Shown: positions 1 to 7,477 of the stretch, one piece after another
Layout: the number at the start of each line of letters is the position of its first letter
How positions within the stretch are numbered: position 1 is the stretch's first letter
Assembly (NCBI RefSeq): GCF_003003355.1
Contig: NZ_PVTQ01000008.1
Location: 62,001-126,000 of the forward strand
DNA from: Donghicola tyrosinivorans
Lineage (GTDB): Bacteria > Pseudomonadota > Alphaproteobacteria > Rhodobacterales > Rhodobacteraceae
Reading direction: 5' to 3'
DNA: 64,000 nucleotides
Notes under the pieces: generated by a model
What the model was told of the DNA's origin: nothing
The model's database searches: none
The model's input: only the letters and a program-made list of their open reading frames with translations
Position numbers and translations under genes: made by a program

Positions 1-225
1 CTGCGCTGGAACACCCAATCGGGCAGCATCCGCAGCCAGAGCGCCGCGCAGACCACCCTGCACATCTGGATCAAAACCCCTACGGGCTACAGCTATCTGG
101 GGAACGCAGGCCAGAAACTGAGCCTGCCCTTTGCTTCAGGAACCGTACTGGCCCTCTCGGCCGACGGCCCCCTTAGTAAGGCCCCGAAAATGCTGGCCGA
201 ACATCACTTTACGCGCGAAGACTAG
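1..225 (+). CDS. 3' end of an unidentified gene (partial)
   Basis: Frame 1 is open from the first base to a TAG at 223-225, giving the last 74 residues of a protein whose start lies left of the window. The visible part is polar and beta-rich (TTLHIWIKTPTGYSYLGNAG, then LSLPFASGTVLALSADG) and ends in HHFTRED. I do not recognise the family. The short strands with Gly/Asn turns would suit a small beta-sandwich end domain, but this is a guess. Codon use matches the neighbouring genes. Confidence 0.55.
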   Translation: MRWNTQSGSIRSQSAAQTTLHIWIKTPTGYSYLGNAGQKLSLPFASGTVLALSADGPLSKAPKMLAEHHFTRED

Positions 226-524
226 GCTTCTTTATTGCATAAATACTCACATTCCCGCCGCTGCCAGATGCGCCACAGCGGGGATGTGATAGCCTGCCTA
301 ACACCATACTGCACCCACCCGCCGCCGCGCCAAATGGCGGCAACGGGGTCAATTGCCTCTGACTCCTCATAGTGCCTGAAATTTCCGCCGAAATCCGCCC
401 CCAGTAGGGGCGATGCGCCGGTTTTCCCCTCTTTTCCGCGAAGCAGAGGCAAGAGATCATAGGGCCAGAGCGGGCCACTGCGCCGCCGGTTTTATATGTT
501 TTTTTGATTTACAGGTTTTTTGCC
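226..524. other. intergenic region without a recognisable gene
   Basis: About 300 bases between the partial gene and the lipase-like gene. It holds an imperfect hairpin just after the stop codon (about 250-287, CATTCCCGCCGCTG against CAGCGGGGATG) that could end transcription of the first gene. There is also a short CGCC-aaat-GGCG palindrome at 328-339. The open frames here lack a ribosome binding site and look like chance. Confidence 0.4.
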
Positions 525-2495
525 ATGCCTTCTTCGACCTCGGTTCTTGACCGCTATACAGCCCTGACCATCGCCGGAAGTTTCGCCCATGTGGTGTACG
601 GAGAGGACCGCCTGCCCTCATCCTACCGCGGCAAAAGCGATAACGGGTTGGATGATGCCTATAACAGCTTTCTGGCCCTGCAAGGCTGGACCGTCCTGAC
701 CCCCACCCTCTCAGGCAGCGGCGCATCCTATGCGGCGGGCGGGCTTTATAGCGGCGATACGGGCGGCGGCGATTATGACGCCCAAGCCCTTGTGGCTGAG
801 ACCGTGCTGGCAGACGGCACCAAAGTTGTGACCCTCAGCTTTCGCGGCACCGATGACAACACCAACGCGGTGCTGGGACAGGCCTTCACCAAGAACGGGC
901 TGCAAGGCTATTACGACGGGTTTGAACCCCTGATCGACGCGGTGATCGCCTATGTGAACAAATCCTCGAACGGAGTTGATGCGCTGGTGGTCACAGGCCA
1001 CAGCCTTGGTGGCTCGATGGTGGATACCTTCATGATGCAGGACGCCTCGCGGGTGTCGAACAGCGTGGATCTTGAAGCGATTGCCGTGGGCTCGGCCGGT
1101 CTGGTCAGCAGCATGGTCAAGAACGTGGACCTCAGCGACTATACTCTGGTGGCCAATGACGGCGATCTGGTGGTCTATCCGGGGCTGGAAAGCTGGTGGG
1201 TGCCGACCGCTGTTCTTAGCCGGAATGAACACCCCGACGGCACGGTCCTGACCTTCGAAATGCAGAACCTTGACCGTCTGGACGACGTGGCAAACTGGTG
1301 GTCCACCGATTACATCGTCGGCCTGCAACACGAGAGCAAGCTCTACTACGAGAACACTCTGGCCCTGACCACCGACCCGCTGAACGGCTATTTCAGCGGC
1401 AATCTGGTGATCATGGGCAATGGCAGCGATGCAGACGGCGACAACGTCGAGGCCTCGGGCAATGACAGCGACGATCCCAGCGCCAATGACAACGGCAGCG
1501 CCGCCCTGAAAGGCACGGGCGACGCCGATTACATCATTGGCCGCGAAGGCAATGACGAATTGCTCGGGTTTGGCGGCGACGATCTGCTGTCGGGCGGCGC
1601 GGGTAATGATACCGCAAAGGGCGGCACCGGCTACGACAAGCTGCATGGGGGCGTCGGGCAGGATGCTCTTTACGGCGAAGGCGGCAACGACCACCTTTGG
1701 GGCGGCGCAGGCGATGACACCCTGTCGGGCAGCGTGGGTAATGACACGCTGGACGGGGGCAGCGGCGATGACCGACTGTTCGCGGGCAGCGGTAACGACC
1801 GTGCCTTTGGCGGGGATAGCAACGACCTGCTACGCGGCGGCGGCGGGCTGGACTGGCTGTGGGGCGATGACGGCAATGACACGCTTTACGGCGACACTGG
1901 TGCGGACAAACTGCGCGGCGGCACCGGTGCCGACCAGTTGCACGGCGGCGCGGGAAGCGACAACATCACCGGCGGCGGCGGCGACGACCGCCTGTATGGG
2001 GATGGCGAGAACGACTTTATGCAGGGCAGCGGCGGCAACGACTCGATTTACGGCGGGGCTGGCAACGACCGTCTGCGTGGCGATGCGGGCAATGATGTGC
2101 TGCGAGGCGGTGACGGGGCGGACAAGCTGTTCGGCGGCAACGGACGCGACAGCCTGAAAGGCGACACAGGCGCCGATTTGTTGCGTGGCGAAGGCGGGAA
2201 CGATGTGCTGCGCGGCGGGGCCTATCACGACACGCTGGTGGGCGGATACGGCAATGACTTGCTGATCGGCGGGAGCGGACGTGATGTGTTTGTCTTTGCC
2301 GAAAACCACGGGCGCGATGTGGTGCGGGATTTCGAGATCGGGATCGACCGTATCCGCTTTGACGGGCTCTCAAACAGTGATCTGAGCCTGAGCTACAAAG
2401 GCGATGACACGGTGATCAAAGGCGATGGGCTGGAAGTGATCCTGCGCTCTGTGCATCTGGATGATCTAAGTCACAGCGATCTGTTTTATAACTGA
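525..2495 (+). CDS. secreted RTX protein with N-terminal lipase-like domain
   Basis: The protein has 656 residues from the ATG at 525, which has ACAGG nine bases upstream; a TTG at 504 would add seven residues. Residues about 1-300 form an alpha/beta-hydrolase domain of the class 3 lipase type, with the nucleophile elbow G-H-S-L-G-G (Ser160) and a likely acid in NDGDLVVYP. From about residue 330 to 595 there are more than 25 glycine/aspartate nonapeptides of the GGxGxDxLx type, which bind calcium after secretion. They are followed by a non-repetitive tail (RDVVRDFEIGIDRIRF) typical of uncleaved C-terminal type I secretion signals. The likely role is an extracellular lipase or esterase; the substrate cannot be read from the sequence. 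No ABC exporter or adaptor gene lies beside it, so it probably uses an exporter encoded elsewhere. Confidence 0.85.
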   Translation: MPSSTSVLDRYTALTIAGSFAHVVYGEDRLPSSYRGKSDNGLDDAYNSFLALQGWTVLTPTLSGSGASYAAGGLYSGDTGGGDYDAQALVAETVLADGTKVVTLSFRGTDDNTNAVLGQAFTKNGLQGYYDGFEPLIDAVIAYVNKSSNGVDALVVTGHSLGGSMVDTFMMQDASRVSNSVDLEAIAVGSAGLVSSMVKNVDLSDYTLVANDGDLVVYPGLESWWVPTAVLSRNEHPDGTVLTFEMQNLDRLDDVANWWSTDYIVGLQHESKLYYENTLALTTDPLNGYFSGNLVIMGNGSDADGDNVEASGNDSDDPSANDNGSAALKGTGDADYIIGREGNDELLGFGGDDLLSGGAGNDTAKGGTGYDKLHGGVGQDALYGEGGNDHLWGGAGDDTLSGSVGNDTLDGGSGDDRLFAGSGNDRAFGGDSNDLLRGGGGLDWLWGDDGNDTLYGDTGADKLRGGTGADQLHGGAGSDNITGGGGDDRLYGDGENDFMQGSGGNDSIYGGAGNDRLRGDAGNDVLRGGDGADKLFGGNGRDSLKGDTGADLLRGEGGNDVLRGGAYHDTLVGGYGNDLLIGGSGRDVFVFAENHGRDVVRDFEIGIDRIRFDGLSNSDLSLSYKGDDTVIKGDGLEVILRSVHLDDLSHSDLFYN

Positions 2496-2517
2496 TCTTT
2501 TGATGCCCGAACGGGTT

Positions 2518-2544
2518 GGGGGCGCTGCCCCCGGCCTTGCGGCC
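2518..2544. terminator. GC-rich double hairpin after the lipase-like gene
   Basis: GGGGGC-gct-GCCCCC (2518-2532) is followed at once by GGCC-ttgc-GGCC (2533-2544). It lies 23 bases after the stop codon and directly before the intergenic repeat at 2552. There is no U-tract, so termination is only inferred. Confidence 0.45.
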
Positions 2545-2551
2545 TCCCCCG

Positions 2552-2572
2552 AGGTATTTTTGCCAAGATGAA
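2552..2572 (+). repeat. intergenic repeat, copy 1
   Basis: This 21-base element begins AGGTATTTTTGCCAAGATGA and recurs exactly, on the other strand, at 13810-13830. It recurs with two mismatches at 29121-29141. All copies sit outside genes, near gene 3' ends. Similar elements are, from memory, frequent in Rhodobacterales intergenic DNA; the function is unknown. Confidence 0.65.
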
Positions 2573-2663
2573 ATAGGGGCCCGCCTGCACAGGATTGGTG
2601 CGCGGGTGGATGTAGGCGTGAGTTTTGGGCGGGCTATATATGTGGGCAGTTTAGGAGGCTGCC

Positions 2664-3575
2664 ATGAGTTGGAACCCGATGAGCGCCCACGGGGGCGATG
2701 CGCTTGAGACCCTGATCATTCCGCGGGCGCGGGATATTGGCGGGTTCGAGGTACGGCGGGCGTTGCCCTCGGCCCAGAGGCAGATGGTGGGTCCGTTTAT
2801 TTTCTTTGATCAGGTGGGACCGGCGGAGTTTGTGACGGGTTCAGGTCTGGATGTGCGGCCCCATCCGCATATCGGGCTTGGGACGGTGACATATCTTTAT
2901 CAAGGGGCCTTCGAGCATCGGGACAGCACCGGCGCGCAGCAGGTGATCGCGCCCGGAGATGTGAACTGGATGATTGCCGGAAAAGGCGTGACCCATTCCG
3001 AGCGCACCGGGCCGGAGGTTCGGGCTGCGGGACATGGGTTGTTCGGGGTGCAAACGTGGATCGCCTTGCCGGAGCGGGATGAGGATATGGACCCATCGTT
3101 CGAGCATTTTGGCAAGGGGGCTTTGCCGGTATTGCGGGATGGTGGGGCCTCGGCCCGCGTGATTTTAGGGCAAGCCTATGGGGTGAAAAGCCCTGTGACT
3201 ATGCCGTCCGAAGCCTTCTATCTGGATGTGACCTTGGAAGCCGGTGCTGGTTTTCCCTTGCCGGACGAGCATGAGGATCGGGGGATTTTCATCTTGGAAG
3301 GCGCCATCATTGTAGCAGGGCAAAGCTATGATGCGGGGCAGATGATGGTATTCCGGCCCGGTGACGGGATGTCTGTGCGGGCAGGACCCCAAGGGGCGCG
3401 GTTGTTGGTACTTGGGGGCGCGACGATGAATGAGCGCCGCTACATCTGGTGGAATTTCGTGTCTTCTTCAAAAGAAAAGATCGAAGCTGCGAAAGAGGCT
3501 TGGAAACGGGCCGATTGGGACAACGGCCCGTTCCGCCTGCCGCCCGGAGACGATAAGGAATTTGTCGCGTTGTAA
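2664..3575 (+). CDS. pirin family protein
   Basis: The protein has 303 residues, starting at an ATG behind a strong AGGAGG (2653-2658). The N-terminal cupin carries the pirin pattern FDQVGP...RPHPHIGLGTVTYLYQG...HRDSTG...APGDVNWMIAGKGVTHSER, including the histidines and glutamate that bind a single metal. The second cupin (about residues 190-265) ends in PGDGMSVRAG. Pirins are cytoplasmic metal-dependent dioxygenase-like proteins; some have quercetinase activity and others act as regulators, so the substrate is open. The length is normal and no key residue is missing. It lies alone and converges with the small gene at 3580. Confidence 0.9.
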   Translation: MSWNPMSAHGGDALETLIIPRARDIGGFEVRRALPSAQRQMVGPFIFFDQVGPAEFVTGSGLDVRPHPHIGLGTVTYLYQGAFEHRDSTGAQQVIAPGDVNWMIAGKGVTHSERTGPEVRAAGHGLFGVQTWIALPERDEDMDPSFEHFGKGALPVLRDGGASARVILGQAYGVKSPVTMPSEAFYLDVTLEAGAGFPLPDEHEDRGIFILEGAIIVAGQSYDAGQMMVFRPGDGMSVRAGPQGARLLVLGGATMNERRYIWWNFVSSSKEKIEAAKEAWKRADWDNGPFRLPPGDDKEFVAL

Positions 3576-3579
3576 GGCT

Positions 3580-3750
3580 TTAGCCGCTAGAGGCCTGCAT
3601 TTTCGCCATTGCCTCGGGCGAGATCGAAACGGTGTCCGTCGCGGGTTTTGCAGGGGCTTGCGCTGCGGGGGCGGCAGCAGGCGCGGCATTCGACGTTGCG
3701 GCCATGACGTGTGCTGCACCCGAGCAGCTTGAGCAACCAGATACGCCCAT
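3580..3750 (-). CDS. small cysteine-containing protein, 56 residues
   Basis: The frame starts at an ATG (3750 on the minus strand) preceded by GAGGAG about seven bases upstream, which supports real translation. The product begins MGVSGCSSCSGAAH, continues through an Ala/Pro-rich linker, and ends DTVSISPEAMAKMQASSG. The N-terminal CSSC pair could bind a metal or form a disulfide. I do not recognise the family. The stop lies four bases from the stop of the convergent pirin gene. Confidence 0.55.
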   Translation of the reverse strand: MGVSGCSSCSGAAHVMAATSNAAPAAAPAAQAPAKPATDTVSISPEAMAKMQASSG

Positions 3751-3844
3751 ATGTATGTCTCCTCTTCGTTTCGCTGCCTGTTGCAGCATACTTTGAGAGG
3801 AACGGGACGTGCGAAAATTCGTTTAATCACGGCCCTGTGAGGGG

Positions 3845-3868
3845 GGGGCAGCACCTGCGCGCTGCCCC
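3845..3868 (-). terminator. hairpin after the pyrimidine ABC operon
   Basis: GGGGCAGC-acctgcgc-GCTGCCCC is a perfect 8-bp stem, nine bases past the stop of the binding-protein gene at 3877. There is no U-tract on the minus strand, so this is a GC-hairpin type terminator at best. Confidence 0.5.
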
Positions 3869-3876
3869 TTGTTGCG

Positions 3877-4860
3877 TTACTTCAGGGCCGCGTCGGTGAT
3901 CGCCAGCGTGTAGGCGCCTTCGGGCGCTTTGGTGATCACGGGGTCCGAGCCGCCTGCCAGCAGGGTGGCCACGGTGCGCTCATAATCGGCGGGGTCCAGC
4001 GTGCCGTCCGAGCCTGCGGTCAGCTTGGCCACTTCGCCCATCATGTAGATCTGATGCTCTTCGGTTTGGGCGCCGGTCTCGTCGTTGTCCAGAACGATCA
4101 TAGCCGCGTCTTCGGGGTTCTCTTCGGCCCATTTCCAACCCTGCATCGAGGCGCGGACGAAGCGGACCATTTTGTCCTCAAAGGCGGGATCGGCCAGCTT
4201 GTCTTCCAGCACGTAAAGGCCGTCTTCCAGCGTGGCGACGCCCACGTCTTCGTATTTGAAGGTGACCAGTTCATCCGCGGTCACGCCTGCCTCAAGCACC
4301 TGACCGTATTCGTTATAGGTCATGGTCGAGATACAGTCCGCCTGACGCTGCAGAAGCGGGTCCACGTTGAAGCCTTGCTTCAGCACGGTGACGCCACCCT
4401 CGCCGCCTTCGGTCGAGATGCCCTCTTGGCTCATCCACGACAGGAAGGGATATTCGTTGCCGTAGAACCAAACGCCCAGAGTGTGACCGGGGAAATCGGC
4501 GGGGCCGGTGATGCCGCTGTCTTTCCAGCAGGTCAGCATCAGGCCCGAGGATTTGAAGGGCTGTGCGATATTGACGATGGGCAGGCCCTTTTCGCGGGCG
4601 GCCAGCGCCGAGGGCATCCAGTCGATCATCACATCCGCGCCGCCGCCTGCCAGCACCTGACCGGGGGCGATATCGGGGCCACCTGCCAGAATGGTGACGT
4701 TCAGGCCCTCGGCCTCATAGAAGCCTTGCTCTAGCGCCACATAGTAGCCGGCGAACTGGGCTTGAGTGACCCATTTCAGCTGCAAGGTGACGTCATCGGC
4801 GGCATAGGCGCTGGTGGCGGTCGTCAGGGCGGCCGCTGTGGCCATCAGGTATTTTCTCAT
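3877..4860 (-). CDS. ABC transporter substrate-binding protein, NMT1/THI5-like
   Basis: The protein has 327 residues with a clear signal peptide (MRKYLMATAAALTTATSAYA). The mature part has the NMT1/THI5-like fold seen in binding proteins for pyrimidines, riboflavin and sulfonates (VTLQLKWVTQAQFAGYYVALEQGFY, then GGPDIAPGQVLAGGGADVMIDW). It would act in the periplasm and hand its ligand to the two permeases encoded upstream in the same operon. Because the operon also encodes dihydropyrimidinase and an N-carbamoyl amidohydrolase, the ligand is probably a pyrimidine, a dihydropyrimidine or a related ureide such as hydantoin. This is context inference; thiamine-type pyrimidines are an alternative. 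Confidence 0.85.
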   Translation of the reverse strand: MRKYLMATAAALTTATSAYAADDVTLQLKWVTQAQFAGYYVALEQGFYEAEGLNVTILAGGPDIAPGQVLAGGGADVMIDWMPSALAAREKGLPIVNIAQPFKSSGLMLTCWKDSGITGPADFPGHTLGVWFYGNEYPFLSWMSQEGISTEGGEGGVTVLKQGFNVDPLLQRQADCISTMTYNEYGQVLEAGVTADELVTFKYEDVGVATLEDGLYVLEDKLADPAFEDKMVRFVRASMQGWKWAEENPEDAAMIVLDNDETGAQTEEHQIYMMGEVAKLTAGSDGTLDPADYERTVATLLAGGSDPVITKAPEGAYTLAITDAALK

Positions 4861-4900
4861 TGTCGACTCCTTGTTGGCGTTGATCCGGCTTTTGCGCCGG

Positions 4901-5749
4901 TTAGTGTTTTCTTTGCGAGGGGTGCCAGAAGGTCACCCAAGCCTCGATCTTGGCGATCAGCCCGTAAAACAGGCTGCCCGCAATGGCGGCGACCACGATC
5001 TCTGCCCAGACCATATCAAGGGCAAGCTGACCGACCGAGGTCGAGATTCGGAAACCCATCCCCTTCACGGGAGAGCCGAAGAATTCCGCCACGATAGCAC
5101 CGATCAGGGCCAGTGTAGTGGCGATCTTCAGGCCGTTGAAGATGAAGGGCATGGCCGCAGGGATGCGCAGTTTCAGCAGGGTCTGCATGTAGGACGCGCC
5201 ATAGGTGCGCATCAGATCGCGCTGCATGACGGATGTATCGCGCAGGCCTGCCACGGTGTTCACCAGCATCGGGAAGAACACCATCACCACGACCACAGCG
5301 GCCTTGGACTGCCAGTCAAACCCGAACCACATCACCAGAATGGGCGCGGTGCCGACAATCGGCAGGGCGGCGACAAAGTTCCCCACGGGCAGCAACCCGC
5401 GCCGCAGGAAATCATAGCGGTCCACGATGATCGCCACCAGAAAGGCAGATCCGCAACCGATCAGGTAGCCCGCCAGCGCACCTTTCAGGAAGGTCTGCTG
5501 GAAATCGCCCCACAGCACAGCGGTGTTCGCCTTAAAGGCGGCAAGGATCGCGGTGGGCGCGGGCAGGATCACAGGCGGCACGTTCAGGCCGCGCACCAGC
5601 ACCTCCCACATCAGCACAACGGTCAGGCCGAAGAGGATCGGCACCGAGATCCGCGCCGCTGATGTGTTGGCCCCCCGGCCATTGGCGATGACAGTATTCA
5701 GACCCCATCCGGCAACCCAGATGATCAGGGCGAAAAGCACATAGATCAT
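4901..5749 (-). CDS. ABC transporter permease, pyrimidine-type
   Basis: The protein has 282 residues with about six membrane helices and the BPD_transp_1 fold of SsuC/TauC-type permeases. The EAA-like loop reads RTYGASYMQTLLKLRIPAAMP. It overlaps the preceding permease gene by four bases (ATGA), so the pair is translationally coupled and probably forms a heterodimeric channel with it. It acts in the inner membrane with the ATPase encoded at 6686 and the binding protein at 3877. Confidence 0.88.
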   Translation of the reverse strand: MIYVLFALIIWVAGWGLNTVIANGRGANTSAARISVPILFGLTVVLMWEVLVRGLNVPPVILPAPTAILAAFKANTAVLWGDFQQTFLKGALAGYLIGCGSAFLVAIIVDRYDFLRRGLLPVGNFVAALPIVGTAPILVMWFGFDWQSKAAVVVVMVFFPMLVNTVAGLRDTSVMQRDLMRTYGASYMQTLLKLRIPAAMPFIFNGLKIATTLALIGAIVAEFFGSPVKGMGFRISTSVGQLALDMVWAEIVVAAIAGSLFYGLIAKIEAWVTFWHPSQRKH

Positions 5750-6693
5750 GCCTGTACCCCCATGCGTTTCAGGGTCTTGCCCTCAATCCAGCCGATCAGC
5801 GCCACCAACAGGGCGGCCATCGCGGCGGCAAAGAACAGGGCGGCCCAGATTTGCTCGGTCTGCCCATAGTACGAGCCCCCAAGCATCCGCGCCCCAAGAC
5901 CGCCGCGCTGAACGGGAAGCTCGCCCACGATGGCGCCGACCAGCGATGCGGCGATCCCCACTTTCAGCGAGGTGAACAGATACGGGACCGAGGACGGCAG
6001 CCGCAGCATCCAGAAGGTTTGGGATTTGCTGGCGTTATAGGTGCGCAGAAGGTCCAGTTGCATGGCGTCAGGGCTGCGCAGGCCTTTGACCATGCCCACG
6101 ACCACAGGGAAGAAGGACAGATAGGCGCTGATCACGGCCTTGGGGATCAACCCCTGAATACCAAAGGAATAGAGGACCACGATGATCATCGGGGCCAGCG
6201 CCACGATGGGGATGGTCTGGCTGACAATCGCCCAAGGCATCACCGACATATCCATCGTCTTGCTATGGACGATCCCGACCGCCAGCAGCACCCCAAGCCC
6301 TGCGCCGATGGCAAAGCCAAGCACCGTGGCGGAAAGGGTGATCCAGCCGTGATAGATCAGGGATTTGTTCGACAGGCTGCCCGATTTCACAAGGCCGCGG
6401 CGCCCGTAGACCTCTTCGTTCCATGTGCTGTTCCATAGCTCGGCCACGATCTGGTGCGGTGCGGGCAAGCGGGCGCGGTCTACGGACCAACTGCCGCCCA
6501 AGACGCCGCTGTTCTGGGCCATCAGGGCAAAGCGTCCCATCTCGGCCCGCTCGCGTGCGCCTTCGGGCGAGACGGCAACCCCAGCCCGCTCGGCGGCGGT
6601 CAGGGTTTCCTGCACGTTCATCGGCACGCAAGCCACGTACCAAAGCGCGATGATCGCAAGGACCACCGTCAGGATCGGTCCGGCCTTAGTCAT
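5746..6693 (-). CDS. ABC transporter permease, pyrimidine-type
   Basis: The protein has 315 residues from the ATG at 6693 (MTKAGPILTVVLAIIALWYV). An upstream in-frame start would run deep into the ATPase gene and is less likely. After the first helix there is a soluble periplasmic insert of roughly 100 residues, followed by the usual permease helices. Its EAA-like loop is RTYNASKSQTFWMLRLPSSVP. The start overlaps the end of the ATPase gene by eight bases and the stop overlaps the next permease by four. It is the larger partner of the heterodimeric channel. Confidence 0.87.
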   Translation of the reverse strand: MTKAGPILTVVLAIIALWYVACVPMNVQETLTAAERAGVAVSPEGARERAEMGRFALMAQNSGVLGGSWSVDRARLPAPHQIVAELWNSTWNEEVYGRRGLVKSGSLSNKSLIYHGWITLSATVLGFAIGAGLGVLLAVGIVHSKTMDMSVMPWAIVSQTIPIVALAPMIIVVLYSFGIQGLIPKAVISAYLSFFPVVVGMVKGLRSPDAMQLDLLRTYNASKSQTFWMLRLPSSVPYLFTSLKVGIAASLVGAIVGELPVQRGGLGARMLGGSYYGQTEQIWAALFFAAAMAALLVALIGWIEGKTLKRMGVQA

Positions 6694-7459
6694 CAATATG
6701 CCCCGCACGCAGACCTTCGCGGACCCGATGGGCGATCTGGATGAACTCGGCACTATCACGGATGTCCAAGGGACGTTCGCGCGGCAGCGTGCTTTCGATC
6801 ACATCCGTAATCCGCCCCGGACGGGGGGACATGACGACGATCTTGGTCGACAGATACACCGCCTCGGGGATCGAGTGGGTGACAAACCCGATGGTCTTTT
6901 CCGTCCGCGCCCACAGCTTCAAAAGCGCCTCATTCAGCTTGTCGCGGACAATCTCGTCCAGCGCGCCGAAGGGTTCGTCCATCAGCAGGATATCCGCGTC
7001 AAACGCCAGCGCCCGCGCGATAGAGGCCCGCTGCTGCATGCCCCCCGACAATTGCCACGGGAACTTTTTTTCGAAGCCCGACAGGTCCACCAGATCAAGG
7101 GTCTTGCGAACCCGCTCGGCCTGATCGGATTTGGAAAAGCCCATGATCTCCAAAGGCAGGCGGATGTTGCCGCCGATGGTGCGCCACGGGTACAGACCCG
7201 CCGCCTGAAAGACATAGCCATAGGCGCGGGCCTTGCGGGCCTCATCAGGGGTCATGCCGTTGACGGTCAGGGTGCCGCTGGTGGGATGCTCCAGCCCCGC
7301 AATGCAGCGCAAAAAGGTGGTCTTGCCGCAGCCCGAGGGACCAATGAAGGAAACGAAATCCCCTTTCTCGATATTCAGGTTTACGTCACGAAGGGCCTGT
7401 ATCGGCCCATCATTTGACTGGAACGTAAGGTTAAGCGCTTTGGCTTCGATGACGCTCAT
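6686..7459 (-). CDS. ABC transporter ATP-binding protein, SsuB/TauB-like
   Basis: The 257-residue ATPase has Walker A GPSGCGKTT, signature LSGGMQQR, Walker B LLMDEPFGALD and the switch histidine in VTHSIPEAV. This is the nitrate/sulfonate/pyrimidine subgroup of importers. It powers the permease pair directly downstream. It lies 18 bases after the dihydropyrimidinase gene, in the same transcription unit. Confidence 0.92.
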   Translation of the reverse strand: MSVIEAKALNLTFQSNDGPIQALRDVNLNIEKGDFVSFIGPSGCGKTTFLRCIAGLEHPTSGTLTVNGMTPDEARKARAYGYVFQAAGLYPWRTIGGNIRLPLEIMGFSKSDQAERVRKTLDLVDLSGFEKKFPWQLSGGMQQRASIARALAFDADILLMDEPFGALDEIVRDKLNEALLKLWARTEKTIGFVTHSIPEAVYLSTKIVVMSPRPGRITDVIESTLPRERPLDIRDSAEFIQIAHRVREGLRAGHIDD

Positions 7460-7477
7460 CCGGTCTTCTACTTTCTT

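Noticed and set aside
209-478. Minus-strand open frame of 89 codons before the lipase-like gene
   Set aside because: No ribosome site or family resemblance; overlaps the end of the partial plus-strand gene.
711-1694. Minus-strand open frame of 327 codons inside the lipase-like gene
   Set aside because: It is the mirror of the RTX/lipase coding frame and has no motif of its own.
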